Shown here: positions 42,224 through 50,931 of the stretch, in pieces
How the letters are laid out: the number at the start of each line of letters is the position of its first letter
Position numbering within the stretch: position 1 is the stretch's first letter
Origin: Halalkalicoccus sp. CG83
Lineage (GTDB): Archaea; Halobacteriota; Halobacteria; Halobacteriales; Halalkalicoccaceae
Length of the DNA: 64,000 bases
Reading direction: 5' to 3'
Assembly: GCF_037081715.1 (NCBI RefSeq)
Contig: NZ_JAZDDH010000001.1
Location: forward strand, 1,612,001-1,676,000
Position numbers and translations under genes: made by a program
Notes under the pieces: generated by a model
What the model saw: the letters and a program-made list of their open reading frames with translations, nothing else
Told to the model about the DNA's origin: nothing
Databases searched by the model: none

Positions 42224-43360
42224 CTACTCGTCGGAGCCGAACTCGCCCAGTTCGTAGCCGAGCGTGAGCGAGCCGAACAGGGCGATGGCGACGGCACCGA
42301 GTTCGAGGAGCCGCCCGAAGTCGACGAACGTGACGGTCGCGACGATCCCGTCGGAGGCCGCCGCCGCGGGCTCGAGGACTTCGTACGGCGCCACGGCGGT
42401 GGTGATCGCCACCGAGAGCCCGATCGCGAGGACCAACACCGCCAGTTCCAGTCGGATCGACCGGGTGAACGTCGATACGGCGTCCGCCGGTTCGATCCGC
42501 GGACCGACGATCGTCAGCATTCCCGGCAGAACCGCCGCGTCGTTCGTCTCGCGCACCGAGTAGGCGATCCGTTCGTGGAGGACGAATCGATTGAATCCGC
42601 CGATCCCGGCCGCGATCGTGACCAGCACCACCTTCAACGAGAGGAGGACGCCGTAGGGGGTCGTGACGAGCGCGGCGAGCGTCGGCACGTGCCACGCGGC
42701 GATGACGGTGCCGGTGGCGAAGGCGACGGTGACGCCCGCGACGGCGATCATCGAGAACCGGCGGGTGGCCGAGAGGAGGAACTCCGCCGTCTCCGTCTCG
42801 GAGTCGCTCGACACCAGTCCGGGGAGCACTGCGAGGACGGCGAGGCCGCCGGCCCACAGTGCGGCGCCCGTCATGTGCCCCACCTTCGCGAGTATGGCCA
42901 GGCTGGAGCTCTCGACCGCCGCCGAGTAGCGCGTACAGCAGAACGCGAGGAGCATGGCGAGCGCGCCGACGAACACCGTTCCGAGCCAGAGACTCCGGGA
43001 CGTACGATCGGGGATCGCGTGGCGCGCCACGGTCGACAGACCTACGACGGCCGCGGCGACGATCGAGGCCGTCCACATTCGACCCGACGCGGTCGAGCCC
43101 GCCCACGCGACGAACGAGTCGACGTCGACCGACGGTGCGTTCCCGACCGCCAGCGCGGTGCCGGCCAGGACCGCCGCGACGAGCGCCGCCCCGACGAGGG
43201 TCAGAGCCGCGTGATGCACTCGCGCCGTGTCGAGACCCTGGCGCTCCAGTTCGGGGAAGACGACGAACCGAAAGGTCGGCGGCGCTCCCACGAGGAGCAT
43301 CAGTGCCGCCACCAGCACGCCACGGAGCGCCGGCGTCCCCGGGTCGAGCGTTGGGATCAT
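42224..43360 (-). CDS. CopD-family copper transport/resistance membrane protein
   Basis: 378 residues with eight or nine membrane helices. The layout and motifs ('LRGVLVAALMLLVGAPPTFRFVVFPEL', 'MWTASIVAAAVVG', 'LAKVGHMTGAALWAGGLAVLAVLPGLV', 'FNRFVLHERI') fit CopD/YcnJ proteins that move copper into the cytoplasm or protect from it. The His in 'KVGHMTGAALWAGG' is the conserved one of the family. The start is the ATG at 43358-43360, which overlaps an upstream mini-ORF by ATGA. No copC-like gene is adjacent. Confidence 0.85.
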   Translation of the reverse strand: MIPTLDPGTPALRGVLVAALMLLVGAPPTFRFVVFPELERQGLDTARVHHAALTLVGAALVAAVLAGTALAVGNAPSVDVDSFVAWAGSTASGRMWTASIVAAAVVGLSTVARHAIPDRTSRSLWLGTVFVGALAMLLAFCCTRYSAAVESSSLAILAKVGHMTGAALWAGGLAVLAVLPGLVSSDSETETAEFLLSATRRFSMIAVAGVTVAFATGTVIAAWHVPTLAALVTTPYGVLLSLKVVLVTIAAGIGGFNRFVLHERIAYSVRETNDAAVLPGMLTIVGPRIEPADAVSTFTRSIRLELAVLVLAIGLSVAITTAVAPYEVLEPAAAASDGIVATVTFVDFGRLLELGAVAIALFGSLTLGYELGEFGSDE

Positions 43361-43494
43361 CTCCCCCTCTCCGCTCCTCGCTCGCAGCCCCTCGGTTTCC
43401 CCGGGGAGGTCTCCACTCCGTCTCGTCCGCCGCGGGCCGTCGATCCCGGCCGGCCGGCGGTACCCGTCGAGCCGCTGATCGGATCTGCGCTCAT
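43357..43494 (-). CDS. mini-ORF (45 aa) overlapping the copD start
   Basis: ATG at 43492-43494, TGA at 43357-43359, overlapping the copD ATG by four bases. AT-rich AAATACGGATAAA (43516-43528) lies about 27 nt upstream of the mini-ORF ATG, so transcription should begin here and not at copD. The peptide begins MSADPISGST and is Gly/Arg-rich with one Cys ('PRGCERGAERGR'). Between 43495 and 43779 nothing else convincing is present except this promoter and a second AT-rich patch (CTATATACC). Confidence 0.42.
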   Translation of the reverse strand: MSADPISGSTGTAGRPGSTARGGRDGVETSPGKPRGCERGAERGR

Positions 43495-43779
43495 GGTCAA
43501 GTACACGCTATCGACAAATACGGATAAACCCCGTTCGCTGATTTTTCCGCTATATACCATTTCACACATAATACTAGTCGGCTGACACTGTGGCGCTCCT
43601 CGCGTCCTTACCGAAGCGTACCGGCCTTCCCCTCCGCGGATTCCCTCCTCGGCGTTCAGTCACGAAGTCGGCGGTCCGGCTAGACGACTTCCGAGGAGGG
43701 AAGCGAGAGAGGAGCGCGTACGTTCGGCCGCCGAACGTCGACGCGACCCGCGCCACACTGGCAGATCGGGCGGCGGCCT

Positions 43780-45153
43780 TCACCAGGTGCAGATCTCGAT
43801 CCTGACGTCCCAGGTCCCGTTGCGCCACGGGAGGATGGCGTCGTTCTCGAACACGATCCGGTGGGTGCCCGCGTCGTCGGTAGTGAACGAGCCGTCCACG
43901 GAGTCGTCGCTCACCCCCTCGACCAGCGACCCGCCGGACGGACCGGTGACGGAGATCGTCGGATCGACGCCCTCGCGCGTCTCGGAGCCGATCGTCACCT
44001 CGACGTTCTCCTTCAGATCGAACGAGTAGGTGTGCGACGAGCGGTCGTCCACGGTGATCGTCTCCTCGACGGGGACGTAGCACTCCGCGACGTAGAGGGT
44101 GTCGACGTCCGCGCCGCTGACGCTCAGCGCGTAGGCGCCCCGCTCGTCGAAACGCACCGAGAAGCGCGCCGTCGCCGTCTCTCCTGCCGCGATCGACAGC
44201 TCTCGCGTCTCGATGACGTCGCCGTCGCGCTCGAGTTCGGCGACGAACCCTCCCTTCTGACCGCCCACGTTCGCGATCCGTGCCGCCACCTCGACGGTCT
44301 CGCCGACGGTGACGAACGTCCGGTCGATCGTGGTGGCGGTGATCTCGAACTCCGGCGGCGGCGCGACGACCACGGTGTCGACGTTCACCTCGCCGACGCC
44401 GACCTCGTACGTGCCGGGTTCGTCGAAGGCGTACTCGAACCGCACCGAGGAGGTCTCCCCGGCGCCGATCACCACGTCCCGCGTCTCGACGGTCGTCCCG
44501 TCGATCCGGAGCTCCGCACCGAACGTCCCCTCCTGGCCGCCCACGTTCGTGATCCGTGCCGCCACCTCGATGGTCTCGCCGGGTGCGACCGTCGTCCTAC
44601 TCACCGAGGCACCTACGAGGTCGAACTCCGGCGGCGGCAGCTCGACGACCACCGTCCCCGCCTCCACGTCGTTGACGCTCACCTCGTACTCGCCGGGCTC
44701 GGCGAAGGAGCCCGAGAACGTTACCGACTCGGTCGCGCCCGCCTCGACCGTCACCTCCTCGGTATCGACGATCGCCCCGTCGATACGAAGCTCCGCGTGG
44801 AACGTCCCCTCCCGTTCGCCCCGGTTCTCGAGCGTCCCCGTCACCTCGATCGAGTCCTCGACCGTGATCTCCGTCTCGCTGACCGTGGCGTCCGTCACCG
44901 TGACCGAGGGATCCGAAGCCGTCCGGTTCGTCCCCTCGTTCGCGTTTTCGTTCTCGCTCTCGCTCCCGCCGTCGTTCTCGCCGGCGGGATCGTCGGTTCC
45001 GAACCCCAGACAGCCGGCCGAGACGGTGGCCGCCGCACCGCCCAGCAGGAGGCGTCTCCGCCGGAGGTCGATTCCCGCCGAACCGCCCTCACGTCGCCGG
45101 CGTCCATCGGCTTCCTCGGTCGTGACTGCGGGTTCGTTCTGTGATGGGTCCAT
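43780..45153 (-). CDS. lipoprotein with three CARDB-type repeats
   Basis: 457 residues. Tat-like 'DLRRRRLLLGGAAATVSAGC' with the lipobox Cys near 48, then a Glu/Asn/Ser linker. Three tandem domains of about 90 residues share 'VTGTLENRGEREGTFHAELRIDG', 'VAARITNVGGQEGTFGAELRIDG' and 'VAARIANVGGQKGGFVAELERDG', each ending in 'V..DVEAGTVVV'-like strands: CARDB (cell-adhesion-related) folds. The C-terminal 100 residues ('HTYSFDLKENVEVTIGSETREGVDP') look like a PPC-type beta domain. A surface adhesin or scaffold is inferred. Confidence 0.87.
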   Translation of the reverse strand: MDPSQNEPAVTTEEADGRRRREGGSAGIDLRRRRLLLGGAAATVSAGCLGFGTDDPAGENDGGSESENENANEGTNRTASDPSVTVTDATVSETEITVEDSIEVTGTLENRGEREGTFHAELRIDGAIVDTEEVTVEAGATESVTFSGSFAEPGEYEVSVNDVEAGTVVVELPPPEFDLVGASVSRTTVAPGETIEVAARITNVGGQEGTFGAELRIDGTTVETRDVVIGAGETSSVRFEYAFDEPGTYEVGVGEVNVDTVVVAPPPEFEITATTIDRTFVTVGETVEVAARIANVGGQKGGFVAELERDGDVIETRELSIAAGETATARFSVRFDERGAYALSVSGADVDTLYVAECYVPVEETITVDDRSSHTYSFDLKENVEVTIGSETREGVDPTISVTGPSGGSLVEGVSDDSVDGSFTTDDAGTHRIVFENDAILPWRNGTWDVRIEICTW

Positions 45154-45533
45154 TCCCTCGTACCTCGACCTCGGTAGCTCCGTGCCCGACGACCATGGGC
45201 ATTTCTCCTCTCGAACGGGGGCCCATCTCGACGGTGAACGGTCGGTCGTCGGACACGGTTCCTGTCCACGATCCTATATAACTGGCGCGCGATCGAAGCC
45301 GTTAGGTATATTTATCAACGAACATACCATTGATTGCTGACTAATAGTCAGCAGCTCTGGCACGGAAAAGCTCCCTCCCCCGGGTGGCTTTCGTGGCGTT
45401 CGACCGAGTGTCCGTCCGTCCCTCCGTTTTCCGGATCGACGCCGAGCGAGAGTCCGTCGGTCGGCCCCGATCGTGATCGGCCCGACCATCGTCTCGGAGT
45501 CGCCGACCAGTCGGCGCGCGAGGACGGCGCGTC
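45154..45533. other. 380-bp intergenic region with AT-rich promoter patches
   Basis: No gene is convincing here. Two AT-rich elements serve the minus strand: GTTATATAGG (near 45275) and TAAATATACC (near 45310). A 19-bp palindrome lies further upstream. The half nearer to 45533 is GC-rich and holds the 3' end of the neighbouring lipoprotein transcript. Confidence 0.55.
45335..45353. promoter_or_regulatory. 19-bp palindrome upstream of the CARDB gene
   Basis: TGCTGACTA (45335-45343), A, TAGTCAGCA (45345-45353): perfect 9-bp arms around a single base. It lies beside the TATA-like patch of the CARDB gene, about 180 bp before its ATG. The symmetry and position suit a homodimeric regulator. As RNA it could also form a stem without a proper loop, which is less likely to be a terminator. 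Confidence 0.55.
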
Positions 45534-46175
45534 TCAGCCGTGTTGGATTCGTTCGAACAGGCTGAGTATCCGCTGTCTCTCGCCGCTCAGGCTGGTCGGA
45601 TGGACGCCGACGCCGTCGATGCGATCCTCGCCGTGATCGAGCGACAGCACGTGGAGGCTCACGTCGATCGACTCGCCCGAGTGTACGGCCTCCGCGCGGT
45701 GGACGGCGACCTCTCGCCGATCGCCCAGAACCCGGACGGCGTCGGTCCCGACCCGCTCGAAGGTCTCGAAACGATCGTACTCGGACTGGAGATCCGCGAC
45801 CAGCCGCCGATCGTCCAGCCCCTCCAGCGGATGGGACGTCCGTCCGAACAGCTCCGTTCGCGGCGCGCTGATCACGCCGAACGTCCCGAGGTACTCGTCC
45901 TCGAGCGGGCCGACCGAGAGGCGTTTCCGGTACTCCGAGACGTGACACGTCGCCTCGATCTCCCGCGGCTGGCCGGCGACCGTCACCGTGTAGCTCCGCT
46001 CCGTTCGGTCGGACCGGCTCACCTCGTATTCGGTCTCGGCGAGCGCGCCGTCGGCGACCGTGACCGTCGTGGCCTCGGTCTCGAGCGGTGCCGTGCCGAG
46101 CGCGAACTCGAGACAGCCGGCGGTCGCCGTCAGTCCGGCCACGGCGCCCAGCAGTACCGACCGACGTGTCGTCAT
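45534..46175 (-). CDS. haloarchaeal lipoprotein, paralog 1 of 3 (DUF6517-like)
   Basis: 213 residues from the ATG at 46173-46175. Signal 'TTRRSVLLGAVAGLTATAGC' with a lipobox. The body follows the family plan: 'DGALAETEYEVSRSDR', 'VTVAGQPREIEATCHVSEYRKRL', 'LGTFGVISAPRTELFGRTSHPLE', 'DVSLHVLSLDHGEDRIDGVGVHPTSLSGE'. The same plan is seen in the next two genes. Function unknown; anchored outside the membrane. Confidence 0.8.
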   Translation of the reverse strand: MTTRRSVLLGAVAGLTATAGCLEFALGTAPLETEATTVTVADGALAETEYEVSRSDRTERSYTVTVAGQPREIEATCHVSEYRKRLSVGPLEDEYLGTFGVISAPRTELFGRTSHPLEGLDDRRLVADLQSEYDRFETFERVGTDAVRVLGDRREVAVHRAEAVHSGESIDVSLHVLSLDHGEDRIDGVGVHPTSLSGERQRILSLFERIQHG

Positions 46176-46213
46176 CGCTACGAGTAGCGGCCGCGTCGTC
46201 AAAAGCGTCGGTG

Positions 46214-46852
46214 CTATCGGTCCGCGGCGGTGATCCCCCCCGCGAGGGTGACGACCGTCTCCTCCTCGCCGCTCAGGGGGCGCGGGTAGATCGCCAGCAC
46301 GAGGACGTGGTCGTCGTCGGTCTCGGCGACGCCAACGTGGACGAAGACGCCGAAGCTCACCCCCATGAGCGTCGCCCGCCCCTCGAACTTCGAGACCTCG
46401 ATCGCCTCGTCGAGGATGGTGACCGTCCGCCGGTCGATCTCCGCATCGATCGAGACCTCCTCGTAGCGCGACTGGAGCTCGCTCGCGATCTCCCGGTTGC
46501 CCATCTCCTCGACCGGGTTGAAGGGCCGTCCGAGCACCTCGATCTTCGGCGTGGCGAACGTCGCGAACACCGCCGCTCGTGTCTCTCCCAGCGGGCTGAG
46601 GTCGATCGGTCGGTCGTACTCCGTTCGGACGTTCACGACGTCGATCTCGCGGGAGGCGGCGCCGGTCCCGACGGTGCGGGTCTCCTCGATCTCGACGGTT
46701 CGGTAGTGCTCGTAGTCGGTCTCGGCGAGAACCCGCTCGTCGACCGTCGCCGGCCGGGCGGCGAACTCCCCGCCACGGACCACCTCGAGACAGCCGGCGC
46801 CGAGGAACGAGCAAGCGACGAGCGCACCCAGTTCTCGGCGTCCCAGACGCAT
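46214..46852 (-). CDS. haloarchaeal lipoprotein, paralog 2 of 3 (DUF6517-like)
   Basis: 212 residues. 'MRLGRRELGALVACSFLGAGC' gives a twin-arginine-like signal and lipobox. Conserved blocks: 'DERVLAETDYEHYRTVEIEETRTV', 'SREIDVVNVRTEYDRPIDL', 'AVFATFATPKIEVLGRPFNPV', 'VFVHVGVAETDDDHVLVLAIYPRPLSGEE'. Spaced 38 and 42 bases from its paralogs, all on the same strand, so probably one transcript. Function unknown. Confidence 0.8.
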   Translation of the reverse strand: MRLGRRELGALVACSFLGAGCLEVVRGGEFAARPATVDERVLAETDYEHYRTVEIEETRTVGTGAASREIDVVNVRTEYDRPIDLSPLGETRAAVFATFATPKIEVLGRPFNPVEEMGNREIASELQSRYEEVSIDAEIDRRTVTILDEAIEVSKFEGRATLMGVSFGVFVHVGVAETDDDHVLVLAIYPRPLSGEEETVVTLAGGITAADR

Positions 46853-46894
46853 GTGTGACGGTGAACTAGGGTCGGCCGGTAGTAAGCGTCCGGG

Positions 46895-47545
46895 TCACTC
46901 CGTCGTCGGCGATAGCGACTCCGCGAGCGCCGCGACGTTCTCGTACTCCCCGTCGAGCCATCGGGGATGGACGCCGACGAGGACGACGAAGTCGTCATCG
47001 TTCGTCGCCGCCCCCAGGTGAACGTAGACTTCGAGGGTCGTCGGGCCGAGCACCGCCCGCCCCTCGAACGTCGAGACGTCGACCGCCTCGCCGAAGACGG
47101 TGAGCGTCCGCTCGTCGACCTCCTCGCCGATCGAGAGCTCGTCGAAGTTCGAACTCAGCTCCGTCGCGAGCCGTCGCGTGCTGATCCGATCGCCGGGGTG
47201 GAACCGACGGCCGAACGCCTCGAACTGAGGGGTGGCGAACGCGATGAACGCGGCCGCCCGTAGGCGGCCGGCCGTCCCCAGATCGACCGCTCTGTCACAC
47301 TCGACGAGGACGTTCACCAGTTCGACCTCCCGTGATTGGCCGGCGATCTCGAACGCCTCCCGAATCGTCTCCGAACGGGTCTCGTGGTGGCGATAGCCCG
47401 TCTCGGCCAGTGCCTCGTCGGTCGGACGGGCGCCGACCGCCTCGAAGGTGAGCGGCTCCTCGTTGCGGACGAACCCGAGACAGCCGGTCGTGCCGACTAC
47501 CCCGGCGAGCAGCCCGGTGCCGAACGCGCGGCGCGTAACTCTCAT
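46895..47545 (-). CDS. haloarchaeal lipoprotein, paralog 3 of 3 (DUF6517-like)
   Basis: 216 residues. 'MRVTRRAFGTGLLAGVVGTTGC' is a twin-arginine signal with lipobox. Blocks parallel to the others: 'DEALAETGYRHHETRSETIREAF', 'SREVELVNVLVECDRAVDLG', 'AFIAFATPQFEAFGRRFHPG', 'VYVHLGAATNDDDFVVLVGVHPRWLDGEYE'. The TATA-rich AACATATTATTTC lies about 25 nt upstream of the ATG, probably the promoter of the three-gene set. Confidence 0.82.
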   Translation of the reverse strand: MRVTRRAFGTGLLAGVVGTTGCLGFVRNEEPLTFEAVGARPTDEALAETGYRHHETRSETIREAFEIAGQSREVELVNVLVECDRAVDLGTAGRLRAAAFIAFATPQFEAFGRRFHPGDRISTRRLATELSSNFDELSIGEEVDERTLTVFGEAVDVSTFEGRAVLGPTTLEVYVHLGAATNDDDFVVLVGVHPRWLDGEYENVAALAESLSPTTE

Positions 47546-47613
47546 GCATAAAACATATTATTTCAAATGTAATAAGCTTGTAGGGTAGTGGGAGACTGCG
47601 GAACGCCGGGGCG

Positions 47614-49101
47614 TTACAGGCGATAGGAGCTCCCGTCGGCGTCGTCCTCGACGGTGACGCCGAGCGCCTCGAGGTCGTCACGCAGCGCGTCCGCCCGCTC
47701 GTAGTTGCCCGCCTCGCGCTCCGCCTCGCGCATCTCGAGGAGCAGTTCGACCAGGTCGCCGGCGAGTTCGACCCGACCGTCGTCGCCCGTGTCGCCGAGC
47801 GTGAACCCGAGCACGTCGCTCCCGAGTTCGTCGAACGTCTCCAGAGCGCGACGGAGCCCGCGGTAGTCGAACTCCTCGCGAGCGTCGAGGTGGCGGTTGA
47901 CGGCGGTGGCGATCGAGAGCAGCGCCGCGAGCGCCTCGCGGGTGTTGAAGTCGTCGTTCATCCCCTCGACGAACGCCTCGCGGGCCTCGTCGATCGTTTC
48001 ACGGAGGTCGGCGTCCTTGACCTTCGTCCGGGCGTCGGGACCATCGACGGCCCCACTCGCCCGCTCGTAGGTGCGTTCGAGCCGTTCCCAGCGCTCCTCG
48101 GCCTCCTCGATCGCGTCCTCGCCGTAGGCCTGTCGGCTGTTGTAGGCGCTCGAGAGCAGGAACATCCGGACGACGTCGGCGCCGACCGCGTCCACGACGT
48201 CCTCGACGTAGAAGTAGTTGCCCAGGCTCGAGGACATCTTCTCGCCGCCGGTCTCGAGCAGTCGGACGTGGAGCCAGTACCTCGCGAACTGCTCGCCCGT
48301 CGCGGCCTCGCTCTGGGCGATCTCGTTCTCGTGGTGGGGAAAGACGAGGTCCTGGCCGCCGACGTGGATATCGATCGACTCGTCGAGGTGGGTCATGCTC
48401 ATCGCCGAACACTCGATGTGCCAGCCCGGCCGGCCCTCGCTCCAGGGCGACTCCCAGGTCTGGCCGCCGGGCTCTCCAGCGTGAGAGGCCGTCTCGCTGT
48501 CCTCCGAGCCCTGCTCGGAGACCTCCTCGGGGTGGGCCTCGCCGGCCTTCCAGAGCGCGAAGTCCGCGGGGTTTCGCTTCTCGCCTCGCTCGTCGGGATC
48601 GCCCTGGGACTCGATCTCGTCGAGTCGCTGGTTCGAGAGCTTCCCGTACTCCTCGAACTCGCCGACGTCGAAGTAGACCGAGCCGTTCGACTCGTAGGCG
48701 TAGCCCCGGTCGATCAGCCGCTCGATCAGGTCGACGATCTCGGGGACGTGCTCCGAGACCCGCGGGTAGACCTCCGCGCGCTTCAGGTTCAGCGAGCGCA
48801 TGTCCCGCAGGGTGGCGCCGATCATCTCGCGGGCGATCGCGGCCTCCGAGTCGCCCTTCTCGCCGATCTCGGCGACGATCTTCTCGTTGACGTCGGTGAA
48901 GTTCTCGACGTGGCGCACGTCGTAGCCGAGGTGTTCGAGCCACCGGTGCATGACGTCGACGTGCACCCAGGCGCGAGCGTGGCCCAGGTGGGCTGGATCG
49001 TACACCGTCAGGCCACAGTAGTAGAGGAGCACCGAGTCGGGGTCGTGTGGCTCGAACGGTTCGCGCTCGCCCGAGAGCGTGTTCGTCACGTGCAGGCTCA
49101 T
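47614..49101 (-). CDS. cysS: cysteinyl-tRNA synthetase
   Basis: 495 residues. Class I synthetase with the HIGH-type 'PAHLGHARAWVHVD' and KMSKS-type 'GEKMSSSLGN'. The zinc site includes Cys29 in 'YYCGLTVYD' and 'GWHIECSAMSMTHL' with the downstream 'GGQDLVFPHHENEIAQ'. A Glu/Ser/Gly insertion of about 25 residues ('EVSEQGSEDSETASHAGEPG') sits before the 'WESPW' strand, a haloarchaeal-style acidic insertion. TATA-like GTTGAAAGG is 27 nt upstream. Charges tRNA-Cys for translation. Confidence 0.95.
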   Translation of the reverse strand: MSLHVTNTLSGEREPFEPHDPDSVLLYYCGLTVYDPAHLGHARAWVHVDVMHRWLEHLGYDVRHVENFTDVNEKIVAEIGEKGDSEAAIAREMIGATLRDMRSLNLKRAEVYPRVSEHVPEIVDLIERLIDRGYAYESNGSVYFDVGEFEEYGKLSNQRLDEIESQGDPDERGEKRNPADFALWKAGEAHPEEVSEQGSEDSETASHAGEPGGQTWESPWSEGRPGWHIECSAMSMTHLDESIDIHVGGQDLVFPHHENEIAQSEAATGEQFARYWLHVRLLETGGEKMSSSLGNYFYVEDVVDAVGADVVRMFLLSSAYNSRQAYGEDAIEEAEERWERLERTYERASGAVDGPDARTKVKDADLRETIDEAREAFVEGMNDDFNTREALAALLSIATAVNRHLDAREEFDYRGLRRALETFDELGSDVLGFTLGDTGDDGRVELAGDLVELLLEMREAEREAGNYERADALRDDLEALGVTVEDDADGSSYRL

Positions 49102-49198
49102 CCCCCTGAACTCGCCCCGGCGAGCCTTTCAACCCGTCGGTACCCGTATGGAGGACCGACACAAACAACTATGCCGTCGGGATGCGGATCCTCGATCG

Positions 49199-49984
49199 AT
49201 GACGTCGGTGCGATCGTTGGAGGAACCCGTCCGGGTGTTACACGTCGATGATGACCGGACGTTCACGCGACTGACCCGAGCCACCCTCAAGGAACTCGAC
49301 GACGACATCGAACTCCGCTCCGAGAACGACCCGGCCGCGGTGCTCGATCGGCTGGCGTCGAGGAAGATAGAATGCGTGGTGAGTGACTATCAGATGCCGG
49401 AGATCGACGGCCTCGATCTCCTGGCTCGCGTCCGGGAGAAGTACGACGGCCTACCGTTCATCCTCTTCACCGGCCAGGGTAACGAGACGGTCGCGAGCGA
49501 AGCGATCTCCGTCGGCGTTACCGACTACGTCTCGAAGGACGGCGGCATCGAGCAGTTCGAGCTGCTGGCGAACCGGATCCGGGGAGCGGTCGAGCAGCGC
49601 CGAACCGAGCGGGTGCTCGCGGAGACGCGGGTCAGAGACGACACCCTCCTCGAGACGGCGCCGAACGCGATCTTCGTCGTCGACGCCGAGGAGGGGACGC
49701 TGCTCGAGGTCAACGAGGCCGCCAGCGAGCTGCTGGGACGACCGCGCGAGGAGCTTCGTGGCCTCCACCAGACCGAACTCCACCCGCCGGAGGATCGCGA
49801 CCGCTACGAGCGGATCTTCGCCGAGCACGCCGAATCGCGCGGCGTGATCCACGACGACCGCGACCTGTTCGTCGTCCACGACGACGGCCACCGTATTCCC
49901 GTCGAGATCAGCGCCGGTCCGGTCGAGCTCGACGGGCGACGACTGGTCCAGGCGATCTTTCGCGACCTCCGCGAACGCCGGTGA
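49199..49984 (+). CDS. response regulator with REC and PAS domains
   Basis: 261 residues from the ATG at 49199 (an ATG at 49148 is in frame but less supported). The receiver domain at residues 10-125 has 'VLHVDDDRTFTRLT', the phospho-acceptor Asp in 'VVSDYQMPEIDGLDLL', and 'FTGQGNETVASEAISVGVTDYVSKD'. The PAS domain at 140-255 has 'LLETAPNAIFVVDAEEGTLLEVNEAASELLGRPREELRG' and 'HRIPVEISAGPVELDG'. No kinase or DNA-binding output domain follows, which is common in haloarchaeal two-component systems. Its partner kinase is not nearby. Confidence 0.88.
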   Translation: MTSVRSLEEPVRVLHVDDDRTFTRLTRATLKELDDDIELRSENDPAAVLDRLASRKIECVVSDYQMPEIDGLDLLARVREKYDGLPFILFTGQGNETVASEAISVGVTDYVSKDGGIEQFELLANRIRGAVEQRRTERVLAETRVRDDTLLETAPNAIFVVDAEEGTLLEVNEAASELLGRPREELRGLHQTELHPPEDRDRYERIFAEHAESRGVIHDDRDLFVVHDDGHRIPVEISAGPVELDGRRLVQAIFRDLRERR

Positions 49985-50054
49985 CGAACGGCACGGAGGA
50001 TCGCGGGGGCTCGAAGACGACAGTTCTATGTCCACGCCATCGCTAGCTCCGTCC

Positions 50055-50930
50055 ATGCAGGCGCTCGTCATCGTCGGCCACGGGTCGCATCTCAACCCCG
50101 GTTCGTCGACCCCGACGTTCGCCCACGCGGACACGGTCCGCGAGGCGGGGGCGTTCGACGAGGTACGGGAGGCGTTCTGGAAGGAGGAGCCCTCGTTCAG
50201 GGAGGTGCTTCGTACCCTCGAGAGCGACACCGTCTACGTCGTCCCGCTGTTCGTCAGCGAGGGCTACTTCACCGAGCAGGTGATCCCCCGCGAGCTACGT
50301 CTCGACGGGTGGGACGTCGAGAACTGGGAGTCCGGGGACGGCGTCAGTGCGAGCTACGCAACCCACGGGGCGACCGACGTCGAGAAGACGGTCCACTACT
50401 GCGGGCCCGTAGGGACCCACGACTCGATGAGCGACGTGATCGCAAAGCGTGCGGAGACGGTCACCGGAAACCCCGACGTGGGCGAGGGGTTCGGGCTCGC
50501 CGTCGTCGGCCACGGAACCGATCGAAACGAGAACAGCGCAAAGGCGATCGAGTACCACGCCGAACGCATTCGGGAGGCGGACCGGTTCGACGAAGTGAAG
50601 GCGTTGTTCATGGACGAGGAGCCGGAGGTCGACGACGTCACCGACCACTTCGAGAGCGACGACGTCGTCGTCGTCCCGCTGTTCATCGCGGACGGCTTCC
50701 ACACCCAGGAGGACATCCCCGAGGACATGGGGATGGTCGACGACTACCGCGAGGGCTACGACGTCCCCACGGAGATCGACGGCCACCGGCTCTGGTACTC
50801 CGGCGCGGTCGGGACGGAACGACTGATGGCCGACGTTATCCTCGAGCGCGCCGCCGAGGCGGGCGCGGCGCTCGAGGGCGCGATCGACCGCGTCCGGCGT
50901 GACGCGAACGCCGAGGTCGCGGGCGACTGA
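50055..50930 (+). CDS. CbiX-type sirohydrochlorin chelatase
   Basis: 291 residues from the ATG at 50055; TATA-like CAGTTCTATG about 30 nt upstream supports it over an in-frame ATG at 50028. Two CbiX repeats: 'LVIVGHGSHLNPGSS' with 'VYVVPLFVSEGYFTEQVIP', and 'LAVVGHGTDRNENSAKAIEYHAE' with 'VVVVPLFIADGFHTQEDIPEDMG'. The His of each 'GHG' motif and of 'GFHTQEDIP' line the metal site. It inserts cobalt or iron into sirohydrochlorin for cobalamin or sirohaem. One base separates its stop from the next gene. Confidence 0.92.
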   Translation: MQALVIVGHGSHLNPGSSTPTFAHADTVREAGAFDEVREAFWKEEPSFREVLRTLESDTVYVVPLFVSEGYFTEQVIPRELRLDGWDVENWESGDGVSASYATHGATDVEKTVHYCGPVGTHDSMSDVIAKRAETVTGNPDVGEGFGLAVVGHGTDRNENSAKAIEYHAERIREADRFDEVKALFMDEEPEVDDVTDHFESDDVVVVPLFIADGFHTQEDIPEDMGMVDDYREGYDVPTEIDGHRLWYSGAVGTERLMADVILERAAEAGAALEGAIDRVRRDANAEVAGD

Positions 50931-50931
50931 G

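Noticed and set aside
45090-45226. Possible mini-ORF upstream of the CARDB lipoprotein
   Set aside because: It overlaps the main gene by more than 60 bases and its ATG is not at the expected distance from either TATA patch, so it does not fit the four-base-overlap set.
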